From Peribacillus sp. ACCC06369 (lineage in GTDB: Bacteria; Bacillota; Bacilli; Bacillales; DSM-1321), in the NCBI RefSeq assembly GCF_030348945.1, contig NZ_JAUCEN010000002.1:3906001-3970000 (forward strand): a DNA stretch of 64,000 nucleotides. The letters run 5' to 3'. A program made the translations under genes and the position numbers. Of this stretch, positions 46,034 through 56,177 are shown one piece after another. The notes beneath the pieces are model-generated. The model was not told the DNA's origin and ran no database searches. It was given only the letters and a program-made list of their open reading frames with translations. Numbering within the stretch: position 1 is the first letter of the stretch; each line of letters opens with the position of its first letter.

Positions 46034-46861
46034 ATGATAAAGATTAATCACAAATGGTTAGATGTCAGTCAAATCCAACCAGGTATAGTATCTGATACAT
46101 CGCTTGAAATTCTCCAATTGCTGGCGGAAGATTCTAACGCTTTTGAATACCGGAACTTCGGATACCTTAATTTCGATATACAACTGAGGCACCGAGTCAT
46201 CGATGCCGCCATTTCGTTAGATAAAAGTGGTCCAGAATTTTCCACACTTGATGAATCGGCAAGCAATGAACAATATTGGCGCGTTTCAAAGGATGGCACA
46301 TTTACCCTTCAGCCAGGGATTGCCCCTCATGCTGCACTCCTGGACATTTTCTTGAATGGAAGGCTTTACGCCTTCGAATGCGGTACAGCGATAGTCGTCA
46401 CTTTTTTAAAGGCCATTTTGGATTTAATCGGCCCTAGGAATTTTGACTATCTTTTTTCAAACCTATTTCTATATGACTTTCGCCCTCCAAGCAATATGGC
46501 TCTTAATATTCATCAAGGAACGGATTATTTACCAGGGGATTGCGTTTACTTCGAAAACCCTGATCACGACGAGGAAACTCCTGAATGGCAAGGTGAAAAT
46601 GCCATATTATTAGGGAACAACCTCTTTTATGGACACGGGATCGGGATTACCACTGCACAAGGAATCATCGATGAATTAAATAGCAATAGAAAGCCGAATG
46701 CCACCATTTCGGCATCCCTGACAACGCATATCATTAGCTTGGATAGTTCCTTCTATAGCCAATTCCTGGAAAACACCCCTCGTGCAATGCCCGTTCACAG
46801 TCCTGTCAGCCTTTCCAATTGTATTGTTTCTGAAATAGGTCCGAAGATTTACCTTTCATGA
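46034..46861 (+). CDS. tgl: Protein-glutamine gamma-glutamyltransferase (spore-coat transglutaminase)
   Basis: 275 residues, Bacillus Tgl family. Seen: QLRHRVIDAAISLDKSGPEF, NEQYWRVSKDGTFTLQPGIAP, the catalytic cysteine in GRLYAFECGTAIVVTFLK, the DCVYFENPDHDEETPEWQGENAILLGNNLFYGHGIGI region with conserved Trp, Glu and His. It cross-links spore-coat proteins such as GerQ late in sporulation. Start ATG 46034 is 8 bp behind GGTGG; earlier in-frame codons at 45980 and 46028 are less well placed. It is somewhat longer than the B. subtilis enzyme (245). Confidence 0.9.
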   Translation: MIKINHKWLDVSQIQPGIVSDTSLEILQLLAEDSNAFEYRNFGYLNFDIQLRHRVIDAAISLDKSGPEFSTLDESASNEQYWRVSKDGTFTLQPGIAPHAALLDIFLNGRLYAFECGTAIVVTFLKAILDLIGPRNFDYLFSNLFLYDFRPPSNMALNIHQGTDYLPGDCVYFENPDHDEETPEWQGENAILLGNNLFYGHGIGITTAQGIIDELNSNRKPNATISASLTTHIISLDSSFYSQFLENTPRAMPVHSPVSLSNCIVSEIGPKIYLS

Positions 46862-46911
46862 CCCTGGCATTTCCCCTATGCCGTAAAACCGTTTTATTAT
46901 ATACCGGCATA

Positions 46912-46946
46912 AAAAAATGCTTGGGAGAGATCTCCCAAGCATTTTT
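46912..46946. terminator. Bidirectional terminator between tgl and rarD
   Basis: Perfectly palindromic AAAAAATGCTTGGGAGA and TCTCCCAAGCATTTTTT with a 1-3 nt loop; T runs both ways. Confidence 0.92.
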
Positions 46947-46952
46947 TCTTAT

Positions 46953-47900
46953 TCACGCACCAATATTCCCTTTGCCTTTAAACCTTCGGGCACTTGCCTG
47001 ACCCCATTTCGTAATGGATAGCGTATAAACCGCCAAGGCTGACCATATGAATAAAAACGCTAAAAGATGTGCTTTGGTAAAACTTTCATGATAGACGAAT
47101 ACCCCGATCAATAAGGATAAGGTCGGAGCAATATACTGAAAAATGCCCAGCATCGATAACGGGATCTTCTCCGCCCCTTTTGCAAAATATAAAAGTGGCA
47201 AGGCCGTGACAATCCCACCGCCCACCAACAGCAAGCTTGTGCTTCCCGCTGTAAAGAATTGCATTTCTGATTGGTTCATCAAGTATATCAGGTAACCCAG
47301 GGCCAGAGGCGTTACCATCATCGTTTCTAGCGTCAGCCCGATCGCCGACTCGGCCTTGATCATTTTTTTTGCCAGACCATATAATCCAAAGGTCATGGCC
47401 AAAACAAGAGAGACCCACGGGATCGTACCGAAATGAATGCCAAGGATCAAGACTCCGATTCCTGCAAGCAGGAACGATAAGATTTGTGCCCCGCTCAATT
47501 TTTCTTTTAAGACTATCACTCCCAATAGTACACTGACTAGCGGATTGATATAATATCCAAGGCTCGTGTCGAGGATCCGTCCTGAGTTAACGGCCCAGAT
47601 GAACACACCCCAATTAGCAGTAACGAGCAGCGACGCCGTTAGTAATGCTGCAAAGAGTTTGGGATTTCGCATAATGATTTTTACATAATCTAGAAACGCT
47701 TGCCATTTTTTCATGAACATCAATAAAACCAGCATGAAAACGAAAGACCATAATACCCTCTGAGCTAAAATTTCCGTAGCACCGACTCCCTGAAGGAACT
47801 TCCAGTAAATCGGCACGACTCCCCACATCATGTAAGAAAGGGCTGCATAGATCGCCCCTTCTTTTTGTTCATCCACTTTCATAACCTGCCTTCTTTCCAT
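46953..47900 (-). CDS. rarD: RarD-like EamA family transporter
   Basis: 315 residues, ten predicted membrane helices in two EamA repeats. N-terminal AALSYMMWGVVPIYWKFL and WSFVFMLVLLMFMKKW, then WAVNSGRILDTSLGYYINPLVSVLLGVIVLKEKLS, are the RarD signature. Likely exports small metabolites; B. subtilis YojE and E. coli RarD are relatives and substrate is not known. Start uncertain: ATG 47900 has AAAGGA 6 bp upstream; ATG 47882 is an alternative. Not at this point in B. subtilis as I recall. Confidence 0.85.
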   Translation of the reverse strand: MERRQVMKVDEQKEGAIYAALSYMMWGVVPIYWKFLQGVGATEILAQRVLWSFVFMLVLLMFMKKWQAFLDYVKIIMRNPKLFAALLTASLLVTANWGVFIWAVNSGRILDTSLGYYINPLVSVLLGVIVLKEKLSGAQILSFLLAGIGVLILGIHFGTIPWVSLVLAMTFGLYGLAKKMIKAESAIGLTLETMMVTPLALGYLIYLMNQSEMQFFTAGSTSLLLVGGGIVTALPLLYFAKGAEKIPLSMLGIFQYIAPTLSLLIGVFVYHESFTKAHLLAFLFIWSALAVYTLSITKWGQASARRFKGKGNIGA

Positions 47901-47961
47901 TTACATTCCTTTATCGAATTCCATTTAACTATTTTGTATATCCATTCCTTTTTTGCAACCG

Positions 47962-49563
47962 TTAGTTTTTATCATACATGATTCTGTCATCGATGACCGT
48001 CATGACCGCCTCAGCTTTAAGGAGATCATCCGGCGCAACAGCAAAGACATCCAGATTAAACACGGTAAAATCGGCATCATACCCTTTGATGATCTGACCG
48101 CGGCGTTTTTCCTGGCCGATTGCCGCAGCACTCCCTTTTGTATAAAGTGCGAAGGCCTCGTAAACGGAAAGCCTTTCATCCAAGCCATATACGGTACTGT
48201 CCTCACTGTTTATTTTCGTTCTTGTGACAGCTGCATGAATGCCCAAAATTGGATTTAATGGCTCAATGGGCGCATCTGACCCGCCCGCACAAATAATGCC
48301 CAAATTCAAATAGGTCTTCCATGCATAGGAGGATTCCAATAGATTGGCCGGAACCTTTTCTTCCACCCACGGAAAATCGGACGGGACGAAACCCGGTTGG
48401 ATATCAAAGATGACCGGCAGCTTTGCTGCCCGCTCCAACAGCTCCGGCCGGACGATCTGAGCATGAATGAGCCGGTCCCTCTGTCCCTCCTTCACGGGGT
48501 GGGTTTCAAGTGCATTCAAGACGTATTCAAAAGCGAGATCGCCAATGGCATGGACAGCAATCGGCATTCCGGCATCCCTTGCTTTTCCTACCCATTCCTG
48601 AAGCTCATTTTCAGTGAATATCGCGACACCATTCGTATTCTGTTGATCTACATAAGGCTCGCTCAACAGGGCTGTGCGTCCGCCTAAGGAGCCGTCAGTA
48701 AAAATCTTCATGCTATCGAATTTGATATATTGCGTACCTTCTTGATAGCGGCCGCCTGCTGCCAGCATTTCTTCAAACGCTTCGTGATGGACGAGTAAAT
48801 TGGCGCGAAAAGCCATTTCCCTGTCCTCGATTACCGATTTAAACGCCTGATATGTCGGCATGAAGCCATTATAGTAATGGAGGTCTTCCGTATGCCCGCC
48901 AGTCAAACCTAGCCTATATGCGTCTTCTATGGCCTCTGTGAGTGCGGTTTCGATATAGTCTTGGTCAATGCCAGGAAGGCTGTCTAAAATCAGGTTCTGC
49001 GCCTGGCTTTCTTTAAATAAACCATTTAGCCGTCCATCAGGATAACGGCAGATCACCCCGCCAGACGGTTCTTTTATATCTTCTTTAATACCCGCTTCCA
49101 AAAGGGCGCGGGTATTGACCACCAAGGCATGACGGCAGATCCTTTTCAATATGATGGGATGTTCTGTCGATATCGCGTCAAGCTCATCCCGTAATATCAA
49201 TTCGGGACTGGTCCATTCATTTTCATTCCAGCCCTCGGCGACAATCCACTTTCCAGCCGGAGTCTTAGAACACTTTTCCTTCAAGGCAACCATGATGGCT
49301 TCCCTGCTATCCATCAAGGAGAGGTCAAGACGAAGCAGTCTTTCACCATGCCCGACCAAATGTAGGTGACTATCCACTAAACCCGGCAGCATGGTTTGTC
49401 CTTTTAAGTCGATTTCCCTGGAAATATTGCCGGCATATTCATTTTTTAAATAGTCAATGCTTCCGGTATCAACAATTACCCCCTTTTCAGTATAGAGCGC
49501 CTCCACTTGATCCTTTTCTTTAATCATCGTATAAATAGATCCATTGAACCATAACGTTCCCAT
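47962..49563 (-). CDS. ytcJ: Amidohydrolase YtcJ
   Basis: 533-residue member of the amidohydrolase-3 group. Seen: LPGLVDSHLHLVGHGERL (metal histidines), KIFTDGSLGGRTALLSEPY, IAVHAIGDLAFEYVL, ICAGGSDAPIEPLNP and the C-terminal GQIIKGYDADFTVFNLD. It should hydrolyse an amide or similar bond on a small substrate that is unknown; B. subtilis YtcJ is likewise uncharacterised. ATG 49563 has AAGGAGTGTAAAGCCGGA before it. It is in the B. subtilis order next to the acyl-CoA synthetase gene. Confidence 0.9.
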   Translation of the reverse strand: MGTLWFNGSIYTMIKEKDQVEALYTEKGVIVDTGSIDYLKNEYAGNISREIDLKGQTMLPGLVDSHLHLVGHGERLLRLDLSLMDSREAIMVALKEKCSKTPAGKWIVAEGWNENEWTSPELILRDELDAISTEHPIILKRICRHALVVNTRALLEAGIKEDIKEPSGGVICRYPDGRLNGLFKESQAQNLILDSLPGIDQDYIETALTEAIEDAYRLGLTGGHTEDLHYYNGFMPTYQAFKSVIEDREMAFRANLLVHHEAFEEMLAAGGRYQEGTQYIKFDSMKIFTDGSLGGRTALLSEPYVDQQNTNGVAIFTENELQEWVGKARDAGMPIAVHAIGDLAFEYVLNALETHPVKEGQRDRLIHAQIVRPELLERAAKLPVIFDIQPGFVPSDFPWVEEKVPANLLESSYAWKTYLNLGIICAGGSDAPIEPLNPILGIHAAVTRTKINSEDSTVYGLDERLSVYEAFALYTKGSAAAIGQEKRRGQIIKGYDADFTVFNLDVFAVAPDDLLKAEAVMTVIDDRIMYDKN

Positions 49564-49709
49564 TCCGGCTTTACACTCCTTATAAAATGATTCTTGCTAT
49601 GCAGATATGCAGTAAGTTTACCATCTCATTTCACGAATTCCCATATTTATGATTTTAAGCAGCCCCTGTTAAAAAAACGCCAGCCGAGGGCTGACGTTAA
49701 TGCGTTCGA

Positions 49710-51293
49710 TTAATTGTTAAAGAGTGCTTCTTCCCTTTTCCGTAAATCGACCCGTTTGATTTTACCCGATGTCGTTTTGGGCAGCTCTTCTAAAAATTCG
49801 ATTTTCCTTGGATATTTATATGGAGCAGTCAATTCTTTCACATGCGATTGGAGCGTCTTGATCAAGTCTTGGCTGTTCGGATCGATATCCTCCATCAAGA
49901 CGACATACGCCTTGACCACATTTCCCCTTATTTCATCAGGACTTGCTATAACGGCACACTCTTTCACATATGGATGCTTAACGAGTGCATCTTCCACTTC
50001 AAACGGTCCAATGGTATATCCCGAGCTGATGATGATATCATCAGAACGACCCTCAAACCAGAAATAACCATCTTCGTCCTTTTTCGCTTGATCGCCGGTG
50101 ATATAATAGTCCCCACGGAATTGCTTCGATGTCCGCTCGGGATCTTTAAAATACTCTTTAAAGAGAGCAGGTGTATCGACATGTACGGCAATATCCCCCA
50201 CTACGCCAGGAGCACAGGGTTTACCAAAATCATCAATGATTTCCACATGGTTCCCCGGAGTCGGTTTGCCCATGGAGCCCAATTTAATTTCCATGCCTTT
50301 TGTTACACCTACCAACAGGGTATTTTCGGTCTGTCCATATCCATCGCGCACTTCAATATGGAAATGGTTTTTAAAGACCTCGTACACTTTTTGATTTAAA
50401 GGTTCCCCCGCTGATACAGCACTATGAAGATGGGATAAATCATAGTCATCAAGATTATTCACCTTTGCCATCAATCGATACTCGGTTGGTGTGCAGCATA
50501 ACGCATTCACTTTATAGTCCTGTAGCAACTGAAGATATTTTTTCGCCTCGAACTTCCCATGATAGGCAAGACCGGTCGCTCCCGTTCCCAGAACAGCCAG
50601 GAAAGGACTCCAGATCCACTTTTGCCACCCTGGGCCTGCCGTTGCCCAAACCACATCCCCTTCGCTGATGCCCAGCCAGTTTGCAGCAGACGTTTTCAAA
50701 TGGGCATATGCCCATCCGTGTGTATGGACGACCCCTTTTGGATTGCCTGTCGTGCCGGAAGTATACGATAAGAACGCCATATCCTCACTCTTCGTGTCGG
50801 CCATCGGCAGCTGATCGGATTCATCATCGGCAAGCTCATTCAAATCCAGCCAATTTTCCATCCGTTTTCCGATCGAAAATTTCAGGAGGCTTTCCGCTCC
50901 CTCTATTTCATTCAATTCTTGGGCATATTCATGATAACTGATAATTCCTTTTACATCACCGTGGTTGACCCGATACTGCAGGTCCTTGGCACGAAGCATT
51001 TCAGAACAAGGTATGACAATCATGCCAATTTTCAATGCGGCTAAATACACTTGATAAGCTTCCACCAAACGAGGGATTATGATAAGGACCGTATCGCCTT
51101 TACCCAGTCCTTTTTTCTTGAAGGCATTTCCAATTTTATTTGCACTCTTTAATAAATTCTCATATGTAAGTTGTTTTTTATCTCCGGTTTCGTTCTCCCA
51201 AAGTACAGCAACTTTTTCTGGATTTTTTGCATAACGTTCCATTTCACTCACTAAGTTGTAATGTTCCGGAGCTAATAAATCTTCACGCTTCAT
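49710..51293 (-). CDS. mbcS: Acyl-CoA synthetase, MbcS type (YtcI)
   Basis: 527 residues, AMP-forming. Seen: FLSYTSGTTGNPKGVVHTHGW (ATP loop), DGYGQTENTLLVG, YYITGDQAKKDEDGYFWFEGRSDDIIISSGYTIGPFEVE and the C-terminal lysine region LPKTTSGKIKRVDLR. It resembles the B. subtilis methylbutyryl-CoA synthetase at this locus, which salvages branched short-chain acids for fatty acid synthesis. ATG 51293 is chosen: GGAGGGG lies 6 bp upstream; an earlier TTG overlaps it. Confidence 0.88.
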   Translation of the reverse strand: MKREDLLAPEHYNLVSEMERYAKNPEKVAVLWENETGDKKQLTYENLLKSANKIGNAFKKKGLGKGDTVLIIIPRLVEAYQVYLAALKIGMIVIPCSEMLRAKDLQYRVNHGDVKGIISYHEYAQELNEIEGAESLLKFSIGKRMENWLDLNELADDESDQLPMADTKSEDMAFLSYTSGTTGNPKGVVHTHGWAYAHLKTSAANWLGISEGDVVWATAGPGWQKWIWSPFLAVLGTGATGLAYHGKFEAKKYLQLLQDYKVNALCCTPTEYRLMAKVNNLDDYDLSHLHSAVSAGEPLNQKVYEVFKNHFHIEVRDGYGQTENTLLVGVTKGMEIKLGSMGKPTPGNHVEIIDDFGKPCAPGVVGDIAVHVDTPALFKEYFKDPERTSKQFRGDYYITGDQAKKDEDGYFWFEGRSDDIIISSGYTIGPFEVEDALVKHPYVKECAVIASPDEIRGNVVKAYVVLMEDIDPNSQDLIKTLQSHVKELTAPYKYPRKIEFLEELPKTTSGKIKRVDLRKREEALFNN

Positions 51294-51382
51294 TTTCTTC
51301 CCCTCCAATTATGAACTCTTAGTACCTACTCATTATACAAGATACTTCTCTGATATATCCATTTATTTTTACAAATAAATAA

Positions 51383-51410
51383 AGAGAGCGGGTGTAAGAA
51401 CCCGCTCTCT
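51383..51410 (-). terminator. Terminator behind sspA
   Basis: AGAGAGCGGGT and ACCCGCTCTCT form an 11-bp stem with a 6-nt loop; minus strand continues TTATTTATTTG. Confidence 0.8.
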
Positions 51411-51428
51411 GTAGCCATATTTATTAAA

Positions 51429-51635
51429 TTATCTTTTGAATCCTCCGCCTAATTGTTGTTCAGCCATTTGAACAAGGCGTTTTGTGATTTCTCCACCAAC
51501 TGATCCGTTAGCGCGAGATGTTGTGTCGGCACCAAGTTGTACGCCGAATTCAGAAGCGATTTCATATTTCATTTGCTCTAGAGCTTGTTCCACTCCAGGT
51601 ACCAATAATTCGTTTGAGCTGTTGTTGTTTGCCAT
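51429..51635 (-). CDS. sspA: Small acid-soluble spore protein, alpha/beta type
   Basis: 68 residues. DNA-coating spore protein. [36 protein letters not shown] contains the GPR protease cleavage site (ASE/FGV) and the two conserved helical blocks of alpha/beta SASPs. Start ATG 51635 follows AAGGAGGTGAAAAACAC. Locus next to thiI-nifZ as sspA in B. subtilis; sequence alone would not tell sspA from sspB/D. Confidence 0.93.
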   Translation of the reverse strand: MANNNSSNELLVPGVEQALEQMKYEIASEFGVQLGADTTSRANGSVGGEITKRLVQMAEQQLGGGFKR

Positions 51636-51659
51636 GTGTTTTTCACCTCCTTGTGATTA

Positions 51660-51689
51660 TAGAGTGTGTTAAAACACATGGCTTCATTC
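51660..51689 (-). promoter_or_regulatory. Candidate sigma-G promoter of sspA
   Basis: Minus strand GAATG (51689-51685), 18 bp, CACTCTA (51666-51660), close to the sigma-G consensus GNATR and CATNNTA (one mismatch). Forespore expression of sspA is established in B. subtilis. Confidence 0.5.
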
Positions 51690-51717
51690 GCACTATTTTA
51701 TTGGTAATTACAGGATA

Positions 51718-52929
51718 TTAAAATAAGTCTTCCATCGCTTCTTCCTCATCGAATGTCTGACCCGGTTTAACCGTCAATATTTCTGTTTCGGAGACCGCTT
51801 TTTCAATCAAGGATTCAAAGTCGACGAAGCTCTCATAGTAATTGACTTTTTCACGTTTGGGTTTCGTTTTTGGGCTTGCCGGCGTAAAGACCGTGCAACA
51901 ATCTTCGTACGGCAGATTGGATATTTCAAAAGTATCAAGCTCTCTTGCAATTTTGATGATTTCCGTTTTATCCATGGTAATCAGCGGGCGCAGGATCGGT
52001 GTATTCGTCACCTCATTGATGGCAAACATGCTGCTCATGGTCTGGCTCGCAACCTGTCCAAGGCTTTCACCTGTTATCAGTGCCATAGCTTCTTCTTTTT
52101 CACGGATTTGATCGGCGACCCGCATCATTAAACGACGAGTTGTAGTCATTGAGTAATTTTCCGGGATCTGTTTTTGAATCAATAATTGAATTTCCGTAAA
52201 TGGAACGATATGCACTTTCATGCTTCCATTTATTTCTGCAAGCTTGCCCGCCAGATCAATGACCTTTTGACGTGAACGCTCGCTTGTGAAAGGTGGGCTA
52301 TAAAAATGGATCGCTTCTACGTCCAATCCGCGTTTCATCGAAAGGAATCCCGCAACAGGGCTATCAATCCCGCCTGAGAGCATCAGCATTGCCTTTCCGC
52401 TTGAACCAAATGGAAGTCCGCCTGCCCCCTGGATGATTTCACCCGTCAAATACACGGCTTCGCGTCTCACTTCCACTAGCAAGTTCAAATCAGGGTTCTT
52501 TACATCCACTTTTAAATCTTCTGTATTCCGAAGCAAATGCCCGCCAAGTGCCCTGTTAATTTCATCTGTATTATATGGAAAATCCTTATCTGCGCGTTTT
52601 GTCGTGATTTTGAACGTGTTTACATCTTCCAGAGTATGATTAAGGTAATATAATGCTGCCGTTTTCATCACTTCCAGATCACGCTCTATTTTTATCGCAG
52701 GGCTTAAAGACTGGATTCCAAAAATGCCTTTCAATCGGTCAATGACAGGCTTATGGTCCACACCGTTCAGGAGAACGTACATCCGCTCCCGGTTGGCCGT
52801 AAGCACTACGCCTTCAATATCCTTTAAACTCCAGCGGATATGTGCCTTCATTTTGTCTACAAAGCCTTTACGGTTTCTTTTTTTCGTGGAGATTTCTCCA
52901 TAACGGATAATTATATGATCAAATTTCAT
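51718..52929 (-). CDS. thiI: tRNA 4-thiouridylation protein ThiI
   Basis: 403 residues. THUMP domain at the N-terminus (about 60-165), then the PP-loop MLMLSGGIDSPVAGFLSMKRG of the adenylating domain and SLGQVASQTMSSM. There is no C-terminal rhodanese domain, as usual in Bacillus, so it makes s4U8 in tRNA and is probably not needed for thiamine. ATG overlaps nifZ by 4 bp (ATGA), consistent with NifZ serving it with sulfur. Confidence 0.96.
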   Translation of the reverse strand: MKFDHIIIRYGEISTKKRNRKGFVDKMKAHIRWSLKDIEGVVLTANRERMYVLLNGVDHKPVIDRLKGIFGIQSLSPAIKIERDLEVMKTAALYYLNHTLEDVNTFKITTKRADKDFPYNTDEINRALGGHLLRNTEDLKVDVKNPDLNLLVEVRREAVYLTGEIIQGAGGLPFGSSGKAMLMLSGGIDSPVAGFLSMKRGLDVEAIHFYSPPFTSERSRQKVIDLAGKLAEINGSMKVHIVPFTEIQLLIQKQIPENYSMTTTRRLMMRVADQIREKEEAMALITGESLGQVASQTMSSMFAINEVTNTPILRPLITMDKTEIIKIARELDTFEISNLPYEDCCTVFTPASPKTKPKREKVNYYESFVDFESLIEKAVSETEILTVKPGQTFDEEEAMEDLF

Positions 52930-54074
52930 TTTGCAACCCTCATTATTTTTTCTAAATTAGCGACTATTTTCTGTATCGCCGCCAGAACTTTCTTCGCTTC
53001 TTCCATCTCATTGCCATAGGTAGTACTGATTCGGATGACACTTTCGGAGCGAGCTTGATTATGGAACATCGCATCCACCGTTTTGCTTACCGTCCTTTTT
53101 TTCGAGGAACAGGCACTAGTCGTCGAAACATATATTCCTTCCGATTCAAGTGCATGAAGCAATACCTCTGATTTAAGTCCCGGAACGGAAAAATTCACAA
53201 TATGGGGTGCGCCCGCTTTAGGACTGTTAACCAGTACCCCGTCCATTTCCTTCAAACCTTTATATAAATAACTTTTGATTTGCTGCAGCTTATCATGATA
53301 CAGCAATTGATTGTTCATACTAATGCGTAAAGCCTTGGAAAGAGCGACGATTCCCGCAACATTTTCGGTGCCGCTCCTAATTTTCGTTTCTTGATTGCCA
53401 CCGTGAAAAAGCGGATCGACCCGAACGCCTTCACGAACATAAAGGATGCCCGTCCCCTTCAAGCCATGAACCTTGTGTCCCGAAATTGTACATAAATCCA
53501 CATTGGCATCACGTAAGGATAAAGGAACTTTGCCTGCTCCCTGCACATTATCGACATGAAAGAGTACGTGTGGGTATTGCTTTAACAATTTTCCAATATC
53601 AGCAATCGGCTGTATCGAACCAACTTCATTATTTACATGCATGACGGAAACCAAAATGGTATCTTCCCTCAATGCATGCTTAAGATCAGTTAGATCAATT
53701 TGCCCAAATTCGTTAACGGGGAGATATGTGATCTCATAACCCATTTTCGTCAATGATTGGCATGCATCTTCTACAGAAGGATGTTCGATCGCTGTCGTGA
53801 TTATGTGTTTGCCCCGATTTCCCTGGGAGTGGGCGGCTCCTTTAATGGCGAGATTATTCCCTTCCGTCCCCCCGGAAGTGAAATATATTTCCGAACTCTT
53901 CACCTTTAATAAATCAGCGATCTGCTTTCTTGCAGCAGAAAGCAGTTTTTCGGATTGGACCCCAAGTCCATGCAGCGAAGAGGGGTTCCCAAAATAGTCC
54001 GAAGTAACCTTCATGAACGATTCGATCACTTCGGGATATGGTTTAGTTGTTGCACTATTGTCAAAATAAATCAT
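52926..54074 (-). CDS. nifZ: Cysteine desulfurase NifZ, partner of ThiI
   Basis: 382 residues, PLP enzyme of the NifS/IscS class. Seen: IYFDNSATTKPYPEV, FTSGGTEGNNLAIKG, the PLP-binding lysine in CTISGHKVHGLKGTGILYV and the catalytic cysteine loop VSTTSACSSKKRT. It gives sulfur from cysteine to ThiI. ATG 54074 follows GGAAGGTGAACCC. Established as nifZ-thiI pair in B. subtilis; no terminator lies between the two genes. Confidence 0.94.
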   Translation of the reverse strand: MIYFDNSATTKPYPEVIESFMKVTSDYFGNPSSLHGLGVQSEKLLSAARKQIADLLKVKSSEIYFTSGGTEGNNLAIKGAAHSQGNRGKHIITTAIEHPSVEDACQSLTKMGYEITYLPVNEFGQIDLTDLKHALREDTILVSVMHVNNEVGSIQPIADIGKLLKQYPHVLFHVDNVQGAGKVPLSLRDANVDLCTISGHKVHGLKGTGILYVREGVRVDPLFHGGNQETKIRSGTENVAGIVALSKALRISMNNQLLYHDKLQQIKSYLYKGLKEMDGVLVNSPKAGAPHIVNFSVPGLKSEVLLHALESEGIYVSTTSACSSKKRTVSKTVDAMFHNQARSESVIRISTTYGNEMEEAKKVLAAIQKIVANLEKIMRVAK

Positions 54075-54289
54075 GGGTTCACCTTCCATGTTTTTGTATC
54101 TATATGGTCACACTTCTTAAATGTCTTTTCAAATGTTGCTGTTGCAACTTCTAATATTAACATAATTGAAATTGAAAGAGAATGTAAAACACTGGTCCAT
54201 GAATGAAAGGAGACCTGCCTCCTTTGGATTCTTGCAGAATATTCAACTTCCCACGCTATCGGAAGTAAACTAATTCAGGATCCGGTAAA

Positions 54290-54316
54290 AGAAAAAACCC
54301 GCCATGGCGGGTTTTC
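54290..54316 (-). terminator. Terminator behind ezrA
   Basis: AAAACCCGC and GCGGGTTTT pair around CATG; minus strand continues TTTTTTCTTTT. Confidence 0.88.
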
Positions 54317-56009
54317 AGGATAGGACTTCTTCTATGTTCGCTCCAATTTTACTTAAACTTCCCGGGTCGACCTTTTCAATCGCCGTGGCGGCCGTTTCCA
54401 ATGCAGCTTGATATTCATAGCTTCGAAATTTCGCTTCCGCTTCCCTGAGACTCTCGGCAACTATATCGTGACTGCTGCGATAACGATTTCCGAATTGGAT
54501 CACTTTTTCGGCCAAATACATATGCTCGATCAATTCATGGGCTTTTTCGTGGACCTTATTCACCTGTTGGACCGCTTTTTCTAAATAAATATAAACAGCG
54601 GCCATATCAAGCGGTTTTTCTTCAAGTTTCCCCTGAACGTCATCCATGCTTTCTTTGGCATCCTGAAGCACCACTTTATAGTCTTCGGGAAGACCTGGAA
54701 TATTGCTTTTTGCAATTAATCGGCCAGTATCGACCATTTTGCGTTTCAATTCGGCCAGTGAATCCCTGGCATCCATTTCATCTTTTCGTAAAGCCTGTAA
54801 TTTAACGGTAAAGTCTTTCTGATTTTCCTGTAATTCTTTCAACTGCACAGCCAGTCCCTGCATCTCTTCGCTGATAAGCGAGCTTGCCATCACATTATCC
54901 TCCATCTTCAAGACAAGCAATTGATGGCGTTTCGAAATCTGGGCAATCTGCTTTTCCATTTTCCGTTGTGCATCGAGCTCATTTTCCGTTAGATGATACG
55001 TATGTTGAACATGGATGGTTTCTACTTTAAGTTTATCGTTTTCATATTCTAGGTCACTTATCGTTTTCCTGAGGACTTCATCATTTTTCAAGACATACTG
55101 TTTTGAAAGCACTTCTTTCTCCAAAAGGTCATAAAGCACCTCAATGCTTTCGCGCATATCTTTAATGCCTTTATCCACAGCTTCCGTTTCGGCATTTTCC
55201 AACTGTGTTTTATATAGGTCAAGTTCTTCTTCAAGCCGTGATATTTCCTGCTCGAATTGGATATGGCTCAGCATATACCCCTGACCTGACATCTCCTCAT
55301 ATCCATCCTTCAATTCATGAAGCTGGGAATGAAGCTCGGATTGACTGTCAACCAATAATTTTGGGAGCATTTCCATTTTAACGGACAAGACCGCCAATTT
55401 TTCCTTAATGGAAAGGACAAGCTCCCTCGCATTCAAATAATTCCCGTTCACAGTCTCTTCTTCATACTTCTGAAGGATCAGCAATACTTCATCCAAGGAA
55501 TTTTCCAGCTTATCAGCCGCTTTCCCGTAATTATGCCTGTGCGCAAGCAGGGATTTCTTCAATTGTCGGTAGGATTCCTTAATATCCTCAATTTCCAATC
55601 GATTCTTTTCCTCACTGCCTACGAGTTCATTCAATTCATAAAGGATCTTTTTGATCATTTCCTCGACTTCATTCAGCTTGACTGTAATTTTGCGCTGTAC
55701 CTCTTTTGATCGGCTGAAACGGTACTTATCGACGAATTCCTCGGCATCGAATAAAAGCACTTCGACTTCCGGCATATGGTCCGTAATGATAGCGTCCCAT
55801 TCAATGCGCCAGTTTTCGAACATTTCTTCTGTTTCACCTGTCATGTTCAATTGTTTGACTTTAGAAAGCTCCTCCAGCACGGGGCGGTGCATGATGCTTA
55901 TTTTCCAGGATTCCAGTTTATCGATTTCTTTAAAATATCTCTTTTTGAAAAAATAACCCCAAATGATGAAAATCAAAATTAATACAATTACCCCAAGTAT
56001 GTACTCCAT
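54315..56009 (-). CDS. ezrA: Septation ring formation regulator EzrA
   Basis: 564 residues. One N-terminal membrane helix (about 2-20, YILGVIVLILIFIIWGYFF) and a long cytoplasmic region of coiled coils in spectrin-like repeats, ending VEKVDPGSLSKIGANIEEVL. EzrA binds FtsZ, limits Z-ring formation at the poles and takes part in cell-wall synthesis at the septum. Start ATG 56009 has AGGGGGCTTACC upstream. Single gene with its own terminator. Confidence 0.94.
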   Translation of the reverse strand: MEYILGVIVLILIFIIWGYFFKKRYFKEIDKLESWKISIMHRPVLEELSKVKQLNMTGETEEMFENWRIEWDAIITDHMPEVEVLLFDAEEFVDKYRFSRSKEVQRKITVKLNEVEEMIKKILYELNELVGSEEKNRLEIEDIKESYRQLKKSLLAHRHNYGKAADKLENSLDEVLLILQKYEEETVNGNYLNARELVLSIKEKLAVLSVKMEMLPKLLVDSQSELHSQLHELKDGYEEMSGQGYMLSHIQFEQEISRLEEELDLYKTQLENAETEAVDKGIKDMRESIEVLYDLLEKEVLSKQYVLKNDEVLRKTISDLEYENDKLKVETIHVQHTYHLTENELDAQRKMEKQIAQISKRHQLLVLKMEDNVMASSLISEEMQGLAVQLKELQENQKDFTVKLQALRKDEMDARDSLAELKRKMVDTGRLIAKSNIPGLPEDYKVVLQDAKESMDDVQGKLEEKPLDMAAVYIYLEKAVQQVNKVHEKAHELIEHMYLAEKVIQFGNRYRSSHDIVAESLREAEAKFRSYEYQAALETAATAIEKVDPGSLSKIGANIEEVLS

Positions 56010-56177
56010 GGTAAGCCCCCTGTTCTAGTCCTTACAGTCTTGCTCGTTTATATATCAATTATAAAAATGTTAAATTTAATGCTTTTATGATACCATGTTA
56101 GCAATAATTTTTGACGACAAAAATGATTTTTTTGTAGAAAATTGCTACAAATACCTGTTTTTTGGGAGGGAAGGACC

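Noticed and set aside
54206..54225. Hairpin AAAGGAG/CTCCTTT upstream of nifZ
   Set aside because: Short, no T run and no nearby function; most likely chance pairing of a ribosome-site-like sequence.
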